Source: Microbacterium sp. SORGH_AS_0428
GTDB taxonomy: Bacteria > Actinomycetota > Actinomycetes > Actinomycetales > Microbacteriaceae
Direction of reading: 5' to 3'
Length of the DNA: 64,000 nt
Assembly (NCBI RefSeq): GCF_031453615.1
Contig: NZ_JAVIZT010000001.1
Span: forward strand, 2,852,001 to 2,916,000
The notes under the pieces: generated by a model
Databases searched by the model: none
Told to the model about the DNA's origin: nothing
What the model saw: the letters and a program-made list of their open reading frames with translations, nothing else
Translations under genes and position numbers: made by a program
Shown here: positions 16,669 through 24,815 of the stretch, piece after piece
Position numbering within the stretch: position 1 is the first letter of the stretch
Layout of the letters: each line of letters begins with the position of its first letter

Positions 16669-19600
16669 TGGGCTGGCACAACCCGCCCGTCCCGTGGTCT
16701 GAGCTCGAACGCGCCCTCAGCGACGCGCGCCGCCCGAGGCCCGTTCCCGCCGGGGCGGACGGTGGCGACAGTCCGGCGTGGTCGCACAAACGCGGCCCCT
16801 ATGTGCCGCCGGCGATCGAGCGCCCCGAGCAGGTCGTGCCCTACGCCGAGTTGCACGCGCACTCGTCGTACTCGTTCCTCGACGGGGCGTCCTCGCCCGA
16901 GGAGCTCGTCGAGCAGGCCGAGCGACTGGGGCTGCACGCCCTCGCCGTCACCGACCATGACGGCTTCTACGGTTCGGTGCGTTTCGCTGAGGCGGCGGAG
17001 CCCCGCAGGCTGCAGACGGTGTTCGGTGCCGAGCTGTCGCTCGATCTGCCCGCCCCGCAGAAGGGTCGCCCGGATCCGGTCGGACGTCATCTGCTGGTGC
17101 TCGCCCGCGGGCAGGAGGGGTACCACCGCCTCGCGGGCGCCCTCACCCGCGCCCAGCTGCGGGGCGCTGAGAAAGGGCGTCCGGTGTACGACGTCACCGA
17201 GCTCGCCGAGCAGTCCGGCGGCCCGAGTGATCCGCAGTGGGCCGTGTTCACCGGATGCCGCAAGGGCGCCGTGCGTCAGGCGCTCGCGCTCGAAGGCCCC
17301 GCGGGGGCGGCGCGCGAACTCGACCTGCTCGTCGACCTGTTCGGACGGGATGCGGTGCAGGTCGAGCTCATCGATCACGGCGACCCGCGCGACACCCGCA
17401 CCAACGACATCCTCGCCGCCCTCGCCGCAGAGCGCGGCCTTCCCGTCGTCGCGACCGGAAACGTGCACTACGCGGTGCCCGAGCGGCGGCTCCTGGCGGC
17501 GGCGATCGCCGCCGTGCGGGCGAATCGCAGCATGGACGAGCTCGACGGCTGGCTCCCCGCCCACGGTGGCGCCTTCCTGCGCTCGGGCGCCGAGATGGCA
17601 GCCCGCTTCGCCCGGTATCCCGGCGCGGTCGCGCGCAGTGTCGCGCTCGCCGACGAGCTGGCGTTCCCGCTGCGCAAGGCTTCGCCCGCGCTGCCCAAGC
17701 TCCCCGTTCCCGAGGGGCACACGCCCATGTCGTGGCTGCGGCAGCTGGTGTGGGACGCGGTGCCGCGCAACTATCCAGACCTCACCGAGGACCAGCGTCG
17801 GCGCATCGAACGCGAGCTCGAGGTCATCGAGATGAAGGACTTCCCCGGATACTTCCTCATCGTCTACGGCATCGTGCAGGAGGCCCGGCGCCGCGGCATC
17901 CTCTGCCAGGGTCGCGGCTCGGCGGCGAACAGCGCCGTCTGCTATCTGCTCGACATCACGGCGGTCGATGCGATCGCCTACAACCTGCCGTTCGAGCGGT
18001 TCCTGTCGAGTCTGCGCGACGAGGAACCCGACATCGACGTCGACTTCGACTCCGATCGGCGCGAGGAGATCATCCAGTGGGTCTACCAGCAGTACGGGCG
18101 GGAGCGCGCCGCGCAGGTCGCCAATGTCATCCAGTACCGCCCCAAGAACGCCGTGCGCGACATGGCGCGGGCACTCGGGTTCTCACCCGGACAGCAGGAC
18201 GCCTGGTCGAAGCAGGTCGAGCGTTGGGGTGCGTCGCTCGAGAGCGCGCCCGACCACGACATCCCGGATCAGGTCGTGGCCTATGCGACCGAGCTGCTCA
18301 AGGCGCCGCGCCACCTCGGCATCCACTCCGGCGGCATGGTGCTCACCGAGCGACCGGTGGGCGAGGTCGTGCCGATCGAGCACGCCCGGATGCCGGGGCG
18401 CACCGTCATCCAGTGGGACAAGGACGACGCCGCCTGGATGGGGCTGGTCAAGTTCGACCTGCTCGGGCTCGGAATGCTCTCCGCTCTCCAGTACTGCTTC
18501 GACCTGATCCGGTCGGCGACGGGGGAGACGTGGGAGTTGCGTTCCCTGCCGAAGGAGGAGGCGGCGGTCTACGACATGCTGTGCCGCGCCGATTCGATCG
18601 GCGTGTTCCAGGTCGAGTCGCGCGCGCAGATGGGGTTGCTGCCACGCCTGCAGCCCCGGGCGTTCTACGATCTCGTGATCGAGATCGCCCTCGTCCGCCC
18701 CGGCCCGATCCAGGGCGGGGCGGTGCATCCGTTCGTGCGGCGCAAGCTCGGCCACGAAGAGGTGACGTACCCGCATCCCGACCTCATCCCGGTGCTCGAG
18801 CGCACCAAGGGAATCCCCGTCTTCCAGGAGCAGCTGATGCAGATGGCGATGGTGGTGGGAGACCTCTCCGGCGAGGACGCCGACCTCATGCGCCGGGCGA
18901 TGGGCTCCAAACGCGGTCAGGAGCGCATCGACTCGCTCAAGGAGAAGCTCTACGCCGGCATGGCGCGCCACGGCCTGATCGGCGAGGACGCGGATGCGAT
19001 CTACCGCAAGATCCAGGCGTTCGCGAACTTCGGGTTCGCCGAGTCGCACTCGCTCTCGTTCGGCCTCCTTGTCTACGCGAGCTCATGGATCAAGCTGCAC
19101 TACCCGGCGGCGTTTCTCGCGGGGCTGCTGCGGGCGCAGCCCATGGGCTTCTATTCGCCTGCGACGCTGACCGCGGATGCCCGGCGCCACGGTGTCGAGG
19201 TGCGCCGGCCCGATGTGCAGCTCTCGGGCGCCCAGGCCGGACTCGAGCCGCTCGGAGACAGCACCGAGCCGACGGGGATGGATGCCTGCCGTGGTCCGCA
19301 GCCGCCGGTGGGGCTGTTCGACGCGGCGGCTCCCGATGAGTCCGCTGCGCATCGTCGCGACGGTGCGTTCGCGGTGCGGCTGGGGCTCGGGGCGGTGACC
19401 GGTGTCGGTGAGAAGGTCGCCGCGCGCATCGTCGCCGAGCGCGACGCGGAGGGGCCGTTTCGCGACATGCGCGATCTGGTGCGCCGGTGCGACCTCTCTG
19501 TGGCGCAGCTGGAGGCGCTGGCCACGGCCGGTGCCTTCGACTGTTTCGGGCTGACCCGCCGCGAGGCCATCTGGTCGGCCGGCACCGCCGCGCAGGACCG

Positions 19601-20072
19601 GGCGCAGTTCCTCCCCGACACCGTCATGGCGGTGCAGCCGCCCCTGTTCCCCGACCCGTCGAGCTATGAGACGCTCGCGGCCGACCTGTGGGCGACGGGC
19701 ATCTCCACCGACGATCACCCGCTGACCCATTACCGTTCCGCGCTGGATGCGCGAGGGGTGCTGACCTCGCGCGAGATGCGCGCCCACGAGTCGGGGCGGC
19801 GCATCGAGGTCGCGGGCCTCGTGACCCACCGCCAACGGCCGGCGACCGCATCCGGCATCACCTTCCTCAACCTCGAAGACGAACACGGGCTGGTGAACGT
19901 GATCTGCTCGACCGGCGTATGGAACCGATACCGACGCATCGTGCGCGACTCGCCGGCGCTGATCGTGCGCGGGATGCTGGAGCGTTCGGTGGAAGGGGTC
20001 ACCAACCTCGTCGCGGATGCGTTCGAAGATCTCCGTGTGGGGATCTCGCACCGTTCGCGCGACTTCCAATGA
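16668..20072 (+). CDS. dnaE2: Error-prone DNA polymerase III alpha subunit DnaE2
   Basis: This 1134-residue C-family polymerase begins with a PHP domain (ELHAHSSYSF at about 61-70, then AVTDHDGFYG). The palm carries QGRGSAANSAVCY and the catalytic aspartates in PDIDVDFDSDRREE. Helix-hairpin-helix and OB-fold parts follow (GLGAVTGVGEKVAARIV and later INLVADAFEDL-like end). It copies damaged DNA with low fidelity as part of the SOS mutasome. The ATG at 16668 overlaps the imuB stop; the open frame extends upstream only inside imuB. A strong terminator follows. Confidence 0.97.
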   Translation: MGWHNPPVPWSELERALSDARRPRPVPAGADGGDSPAWSHKRGPYVPPAIERPEQVVPYAELHAHSSYSFLDGASSPEELVEQAERLGLHALAVTDHDGFYGSVRFAEAAEPRRLQTVFGAELSLDLPAPQKGRPDPVGRHLLVLARGQEGYHRLAGALTRAQLRGAEKGRPVYDVTELAEQSGGPSDPQWAVFTGCRKGAVRQALALEGPAGAARELDLLVDLFGRDAVQVELIDHGDPRDTRTNDILAALAAERGLPVVATGNVHYAVPERRLLAAAIAAVRANRSMDELDGWLPAHGGAFLRSGAEMAARFARYPGAVARSVALADELAFPLRKASPALPKLPVPEGHTPMSWLRQLVWDAVPRNYPDLTEDQRRRIERELEVIEMKDFPGYFLIVYGIVQEARRRGILCQGRGSAANSAVCYLLDITAVDAIAYNLPFERFLSSLRDEEPDIDVDFDSDRREEIIQWVYQQYGRERAAQVANVIQYRPKNAVRDMARALGFSPGQQDAWSKQVERWGASLESAPDHDIPDQVVAYATELLKAPRHLGIHSGGMVLTERPVGEVVPIEHARMPGRTVIQWDKDDAAWMGLVKFDLLGLGMLSALQYCFDLIRSATGETWELRSLPKEEAAVYDMLCRADSIGVFQVESRAQMGLLPRLQPRAFYDLVIEIALVRPGPIQGGAVHPFVRRKLGHEEVTYPHPDLIPVLERTKGIPVFQEQLMQMAMVVGDLSGEDADLMRRAMGSKRGQERIDSLKEKLYAGMARHGLIGEDADAIYRKIQAFANFGFAESHSLSFGLLVYASSWIKLHYPAAFLAGLLRAQPMGFYSPATLTADARRHGVEVRRPDVQLSGAQAGLEPLGDSTEPTGMDACRGPQPPVGLFDAAAPDESAAHRRDGAFAVRLGLGAVTGVGEKVAARIVAERDAEGPFRDMRDLVRRCDLSVAQLEALATAGAFDCFGLTRREAIWSAGTAAQDRAQFLPDTVMAVQPPLFPDPSSYETLAADLWATGISTDDHPLTHYRSALDARGVLTSREMRAHESGRRIEVAGLVTHRQRPATASGITFLNLEDEHGLVNVICSTGVWNRYRRIVRDSPALIVRGMLERSVEGVTNLVADAFEDLRVGISHRSRDFQ

Positions 20073-20078
20073 CACGGA

Positions 20079-20108
20079 AAAGGCCCCCGGGTGAACCCGG
20101 GGGCCTTT
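20079..20108. terminator. Terminator after dnaE2
   Basis: A perfect 13-bp stem (AAAGGCCCCCGGG) with a TGAA loop and ending in TTT lies six bases after the dnaE2 stop. As it has A-rich and T-rich flanks it can also act for the convergent HesB-like gene. Confidence 0.88.
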
Positions 20109-20118
20109 GCGCGGGGTC

Positions 20119-20397
20119 TCAGCCCCGGACGCCGAGGGCGAAACGGACTGAGCCGTCATCGCCGACCTCGGCATCGAGCACCCTGTCATCGAGGGCATCC
20201 GTCGCACCGGAGTCCACGAAGACGCGAGCGCCCGACGTCTCCACCACCGCGTCCTGCGGTTCGGGGGCGGCAGCGAGTGCGAGCTCGAACCCGGTCTCGG
20301 TGCCGGTGTCGCGAATGCGCAGCCCGCCACCTTCCGCCGGGATCTGGGACGAGATCGTCTTGACCGCCGAAGCAGCGTTCTCCGTCAGAGTGAGCAT
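20119..20397 (-). CDS. HesB-like (IscA-type) domain protein lacking the cysteines
   Basis: The 92-residue protein starts MLTLTENAASAVKTI and follows the HesB/IscA pattern (GGLRIRDTGTETGFEL … VFVDSGATDALDDRVLD). The three cysteines that bind iron or Fe-S clusters in IscA are absent; there is no Cys at all. It is therefore unlikely to carry clusters in the usual way. Such Cys-less HesB-like proteins are common in actinobacteria and have no known role. The start at 20397 was chosen by homology; GTGCTCCC-type sequence upstream gives GGGAGC as ribosome binding site. Confidence 0.75.
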   Translation of the reverse strand: MLTLTENAASAVKTISSQIPAEGGGLRIRDTGTETGFELALAAAPEPQDAVVETSGARVFVDSGATDALDDRVLDAEVGDDGSVRFALGVRG

Positions 20398-20510
20398 GGT
20401 GCTCCCTTCCATCGATGTCTGCGGACCGGCCACGATTCCGAGAATCCCGAGCGGAATCAACCCCTGCACGCGGATCGGATCGAACTCACACGAGGTTCAC
20501 CGGGAACTTT

Positions 20511-21209
20511 TCAGGACGTCAGCCGCTGGTCCGTGTTCGAGTAACTGATCGAATCGGCCGTCGCCCCGACGAGTCCGAGCGTCACCCGCAACAGCGTCGG
20601 GGTGATTCCGTCGCGCGGCGGGGGAGTCTCGGCCCCGAGGGTGTACGACGTGCCGTCGGCGCCCGTGGCGGTGAGGGAGTTCAGATAGACCGAGACATCG
20701 CCCGAGAGCGTCATGGTGTCCGCCGTGGTCACCAGGGCAGGACCCTCCGCGTGTCCCACAGTCAGAGCGAAGCCGGTGATCGTGATGCTGTCCGCGCTGA
20801 TCTTGAGAGCGTGCGTCCGGGTGCCGTCGGCCAGCGGAACGGTCACGAGCGAGATGCCTGTGAGGCCGCTGATCGACAGGCCGTCCGAGCCGAGTTGTGC
20901 CGGCGGCTGGGTGAACACGGGTGCGGTCTCATCCGGCACCGCCTCGACGGGCGCCTCCGGCTCGGCGGGAGCCTGCGGGGTCGGCGACACGTCCGGGGTC
21001 GGGCTCTGTCCGCCGAGGTCCGGGAGCCCCGGCAGGCCGGGCACGGATGACGCGCTCGGCGACGGCGTGGGCGACGGTGTCGGGGTGGGGTCGTCGCACG
21101 ACATGAACAGCGGAATGCACCACGCCGTGGGCCGCTCGATCGGAGCGGCGGCGCCTGTGGTCGCGATCAGCGCCCCGGCCAGGGCGACGGGCAGCAGGCG
21201 GCGGATCAT
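20511..21209 (-). CDS. Secreted protein of the DUF6230/DUF6114 operon
   Basis: This 232-residue protein has a signal peptide (MIRRLLPVALAGALIATTG), a short Cys-containing stretch (WCIPLFMSCDD), a Thr/Pro/Ser linker, and a C-terminal domain rich in short beta strands (LSGDVSVYLNSLTATGADG). I do not know a function for it. Actinobacteria often carry a third secreted gene beside the DUF6230 and DUF6114 pair, and this one overlaps the DUF6114 gene by 4 bases. It probably acts outside the membrane. Confidence 0.75.
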   Translation of the reverse strand: MIRRLLPVALAGALIATTGAAAPIERPTAWCIPLFMSCDDPTPTPSPTPSPSASSVPGLPGLPDLGGQSPTPDVSPTPQAPAEPEAPVEAVPDETAPVFTQPPAQLGSDGLSISGLTGISLVTVPLADGTRTHALKISADSITITGFALTVGHAEGPALVTTADTMTLSGDVSVYLNSLTATGADGTSYTLGAETPPPRDGITPTLLRVTLGLVGATADSISYSNTDQRLTS

Positions 21210-21688
21210 GCGGTCTCCTTCTCGCCGCTGGTTCGCACCTCCTGCTCCTCGCCCGGTGCGAGCGCGGATGCGGCCTCACCGGACCGCGGCGCCCACGAGA
21301 CGACCGTGATGCCACCCACGCAGCCGAGCAGCATCCCAACGATGAACCCTCCGAGGTTCACCCCGACGATCGAGTACACGGCCAGGCCCAGAGTGATCAC
21401 GCCGTAGAAGATGCGGTGTGCGGGCATGAAGATCGACAGGGCGCCGAGCAGGACCAGAGCCAGCGGCACGATGGTCGCCTGCAGGCCTTCGATACCGAGC
21501 TGGATGTGCAGCTTGCCGAAATCGAGCTGGCTGGACAGGAACATCACGAGACCTGCGACGATGACGAACACGCCGCCGACGAACGGGCGCTGCGTGCGCC
21601 AGGCGCGCCAGCGCGACGGCTTCTTCGCGGGCTCCTCCTCGATCGCCTCGCGCTCGGCGAGGGAGCGACGCGTGGCGTTCAGAAGCAT
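21206..21688 (-). CDS. DUF6114 membrane protein
   Basis: The 160-residue protein has a basic start (MLLNATRRSLAERE), the family motif RPFVGGVFVIVAGL, and four membrane segments, followed by an acidic C-terminal tail. It matches DUF6114, always found with DUF6230. Its start lies inside the 3' end of the DUF6230 gene (10-base overlap), indicating coupled translation. The function is unknown. Confidence 0.85.
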   Translation of the reverse strand: MLLNATRRSLAEREAIEEEPAKKPSRWRAWRTQRPFVGGVFVIVAGLVMFLSSQLDFGKLHIQLGIEGLQATIVPLALVLLGALSIFMPAHRIFYGVITLGLAVYSIVGVNLGGFIVGMLLGCVGGITVVSWAPRSGEAASALAPGEEQEVRTSGEKETA

Positions 21689-22275
21689 GTCTTCGTTCCG
21701 TCGGTCAGCTCCAGCTTCATCCCCGTCAGGGTGAAGGTCGACGCCTGGGTGCTCCAGGAGTTCTGCTGCAGGTTCGCGATGCTCACCGTGTCGGCATCCT
21801 GCGCGAAGTCGCCCGCGGATCCCTTGGCCGCGGTGTTGACGGTGGACGCATCCACGCCGATGCGGATGTTGCCGAAGGACGAGTCGCCGCGCAGACCCGT
21901 CATGCCGATCTGCAGGTTCGTGGCGCTCGCCGGGTTTCCGCCGCCGCCGGCCGTGATCAGCACGCCGACCTTGCCCAGCGGAGTGTCCGACACGACGGAC
22001 TGGCACAGATCGGCCAGCGTCGCCGAGGCGATGTTGGCGATCGCGACCGAGTGCTGGTTGCCGGCGGTGTCCTGGGTGACACCGGCGTACTGCGAGAACC
22101 CGCTGCCCTCGAGTTGCGAGGCGCTGATCTGGAACTCGCTGCCGGACACCGCGAACGAGACGGGCACGGCGCCCTGCGCGACACCTCCGAACAGCAGGCT
22201 GGATGCGGCCACGACAGGGATGGTGGCCAGGGCGACACGACCGGCGCGCGAGCGCACCATGTTGGGGAACTTCAT
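21679..22275 (-). CDS. DUF6230 secreted protein
   Basis: The 198-residue product has a signal/anchor peptide (about residues 11-35, VALATIPVVAASSLLFGGVA) and the DUF6230 core with repeated beta strands and family blocks such as FAVSGSEFQISAS and SFGNIRIGVDAS. Two Cys (in ATLADLCQS and the last CF) could form a disulphide outside the cell. It is the first gene of the three-gene operon. No function is established for the family. Confidence 0.88.
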   Translation of the reverse strand: MKFPNMVRSRAGRVALATIPVVAASSLLFGGVAQGAVPVSFAVSGSEFQISASQLEGSGFSQYAGVTQDTAGNQHSVAIANIASATLADLCQSVVSDTPLGKVGVLITAGGGGNPASATNLQIGMTGLRGDSSFGNIRIGVDASTVNTAAKGSAGDFAQDADTVSIANLQQNSWSTQASTFTLTGMKLELTDGTKTCF

Positions 22276-22417
22276 CGATCCTCCGGGGGTGAGGGGACGG
22301 CGACGATGCCGTCGGTGAGTGAGCCTAGACCTCGTTGACGAACTGTCAATAGCGTGAGAGCGGGTATGAGAGGACTCTCACCCCGGGCGCAGCCGACGTC
22401 TCGCCTAGGCTCTGGCT

Positions 22418-23008
22418 ATGGGGAGTGAGCGGCGCACCAGGCTGAGTCCGGAGCAGCGTCGCGCGCAGCTGGTCGCCCTCGGCGTCGCGTTCTTGGCGGA
22501 CAGGCCGCTCGACGACCTGACCATCGAGGAGCTGTCGGAGCAGGCGGAGGTCTCGCGCGCGCTGATCTTCCACTACTTCGGCTCGCGGCAGGGCCTGCAC
22601 CAGGCGGTGGTCGCGCGCGCGGGTGACGCGCTGTTGGAGGCGACCCAGCCGCGCGAGGAGCTGGCCGCGGTGGAGCGGCTGCGCGACACCCTGCGCCGCA
22701 TCGCACTGTTCGTGCGGGAGAACCGCGGCACCTTCTTCTCGCTCGTGCGCGGCGTCGCCAGCGGCGACCCCGAGGTGCGGGTGGTCGTGGACCGCGCCCG
22801 GGATGCCAACGCCCAGCGGCTGCGCGAGGTGTTCGCCGAACTGGGAGTCCCCGCCAGCCCGCTGCTCGACGTCGCCTTGCGTTCCTGGGTCGCGTTCGCC
22901 GAGGAAGTGCTGATCGAGCTGGCCGTCGATGACGACGTCGACATCGACGACATCGTGGGCTTCCTCGAGCGCAGCGTGCAGGGTGTCGTGTCCGCCGTGG
23001 CCCTCTGA
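22418..23008 (+). CDS. TetR/AcrR-family regulator
   Basis: The 196-residue protein has the TetR N-terminal HTH: LTIEELSEQAEVSRALIFHYFGSRQGL split over helices 2-4 with the usual HYFGS. The C-terminal ligand domain resembles actinobacterial TetR proteins that lie beside lipid or DUF6230 operons. It is divergent from the DUF6230 operon with about 140 bases between them, so that operon is its most likely target. Confidence 0.9.
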   Translation: MGSERRTRLSPEQRRAQLVALGVAFLADRPLDDLTIEELSEQAEVSRALIFHYFGSRQGLHQAVVARAGDALLEATQPREELAAVERLRDTLRRIALFVRENRGTFFSLVRGVASGDPEVRVVVDRARDANAQRLREVFAELGVPASPLLDVALRSWVAFAEEVLIELAVDDDVDIDDIVGFLERSVQGVVSAVAL

Positions 23009-23074
23009 CACACGTCGGGTGCCCGTTCGTCAATCGTCTTAGCCGGATCCGGTGGTCCGCTTTAGCGTGGTGCC

Positions 23075-24808
23075 ATGGCCGGAAACGTCGCAGAACTCTT
23101 CGTCCGCACTCTTCGTCACGCCGGGATCACCCGCATCTGGGGGTTGCCCGGCGACTCCTTGAACGCGTTCACGGATGCCCTCCGCAAGGACGGCGGCATC
23201 GAATGGCTGCACGCGCGGCACGAGGAGTCCGCGGCGTTCGCGGCGGGGGCCGAGGCGGAGATCACCGGGGAGCTCGCCGTCGTCGCCGGCAGCTGCGGGC
23301 CGGGCAACCTGCACTTCATCAACGGCCTCTTCGATGCGCACCGCTCGCGCGTGCCGCTGCTGGCGATCGCCTCCCACATCCCGTCCGCCGAGATCGGCAG
23401 CGGCTATTTCCAGGAGACCCACCCGCAGGAGCTCTTCCGCGAGTGCAGCCACTACGCCGAGCTGGTCTCCGACCCGGCACAACTGCCGTGGGTGCTCGAG
23501 ACGGCGATGCGCACCGCCGTCGAGAAGCGCGGCGTGGCCGTCGTCGTCGTCCCGGGTGACGTCTTCTTCGCGGACGCTCCCCACCGGCGCCCGTCCGCTC
23601 CGATCCGCGCCACACGACCCGTCGTCGTGCCGTCCGCATCCGAGCTGGAGGAGGCGGCCGCCGTGCTGAACGCGGCGGGCAAGGTGACGATCCTCGCCGG
23701 GGCCGGGGTGGCGGGCTCCCACGACGAGGTACTGGCGCTCGCCGGCCGCCTGCAGGCGCCGATCGTGCACGCCTTCCGCGGCAAGGAGCACATCGAGTAC
23801 GACAATCCCTATGACGTCGGGATGACGGGGCTGCTGGGCTTCTCCTCCGGCTACCGCGCCATGGAGAAGTGCGACGCACTGCTGATGATCGGGACCGACT
23901 TCCCGTACCGGCAGTTCTTCCCCGAGAAGGCGAAGATCGTGCAGATCGACATCCGCGGCGAGCAGCTGGGACACCGCACGCCCATCGACGTCGGGCTCGT
24001 GGGGGATGCGGGCGCGACCGCATCCGCTCTGCTGCCGCTGATCGATGAAGGCCGCAAGGACCACCACCTCAAGGAGTCGGTCGAGCACTACCGCAAGACG
24101 CGGCGCGAGCTCGACGGTCTCGCCAACGACGACGGCAAGAAGCCGATCCACCCCCAGTACGTCGCCCGTCTCGTGGACGAGCTGGCGGCCGCGGATGCGG
24201 TCTTCACCGCGGATGTGGGCACGCCCGTCATCTGGGCGGCGCGCTACCTGCACATGACCGAGCAGCGGCGCCTGCTGGGCTCGTTCACGCACGGCTCGAT
24301 GGCCAATGCGCTGCCCCAGGCGCTCGGCGTGCAGGCCGTCGACCGCTCCCGCCAGGTGATCGCGCTCGCCGGTGACGGCGGACTGGCGATGCTCATGGGA
24401 GACCTCCTCTCGATCCGGCAGAACGACCTTCCGGTGAAGATCGTCGTGTTCGACAACTCCGCGCTGGGCTTCGTCGAGGTCGAGATGAAGGCGGCCGGGA
24501 TCGTCAACTACGGCACCGACCTGCACAACCCCGACTTCGCCGCCGTGGCCGAGGCGGTCGGGATCACCGGCATCCGCGTCGAGAGCGCCGCCGACCTCGA
24601 GCCCGCGCTGCGGCGTGCGCTGGCCGATCCCGGTCCGGTGCTCGTGAACGTCGTGGTCGCCCGCGAGGAGCTGTCGATGCCGCCGTCGATCACCGCGGCG
24701 CAGGCCAAGGGCTTCTCGCTGTGGGCGCTGCGCACCGTGCTCTCGGGCCGTGGTGACGAACTGCTGGATCTGGCCGACACGAACCTGTGGCGTCGCCTGT
24801 TCGACTGA
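23075..24808 (+). CDS. poxB: Thiamine-dependent pyruvate oxidase/dehydrogenase (PoxB-like)
   Basis: This 577-residue enzyme has the three domains of the ThDP pyruvate oxidase/acetolactate synthase group. The N-terminal pyrimidine-binding domain carries the catalytic Glu in HARHEESAAFAAG; the central domain is FAD-type; the C-terminal pyrophosphate domain carries GDGGLAMLMGDLLSIRQN with the GDG…N metal motif. PoxB converts pyruvate to acetate and CO2 and feeds electrons to quinone. The C-terminal tail could contain the membrane-binding helix. Acetolactate synthase is less likely given the lack of an ilv context. The stop is 57 bases before the tRNA gene. Confidence 0.88.
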   Translation: MAGNVAELFVRTLRHAGITRIWGLPGDSLNAFTDALRKDGGIEWLHARHEESAAFAAGAEAEITGELAVVAGSCGPGNLHFINGLFDAHRSRVPLLAIASHIPSAEIGSGYFQETHPQELFRECSHYAELVSDPAQLPWVLETAMRTAVEKRGVAVVVVPGDVFFADAPHRRPSAPIRATRPVVVPSASELEEAAAVLNAAGKVTILAGAGVAGSHDEVLALAGRLQAPIVHAFRGKEHIEYDNPYDVGMTGLLGFSSGYRAMEKCDALLMIGTDFPYRQFFPEKAKIVQIDIRGEQLGHRTPIDVGLVGDAGATASALLPLIDEGRKDHHLKESVEHYRKTRRELDGLANDDGKKPIHPQYVARLVDELAAADAVFTADVGTPVIWAARYLHMTEQRRLLGSFTHGSMANALPQALGVQAVDRSRQVIALAGDGGLAMLMGDLLSIRQNDLPVKIVVFDNSALGFVEVEMKAAGIVNYGTDLHNPDFAAVAEAVGITGIRVESAADLEPALRRALADPGPVLVNVVVAREELSMPPSITAAQAKGFSLWALRTVLSGRGDELLDLADTNLWRRLFD

Positions 24809-24815
24809 CGCGGCG

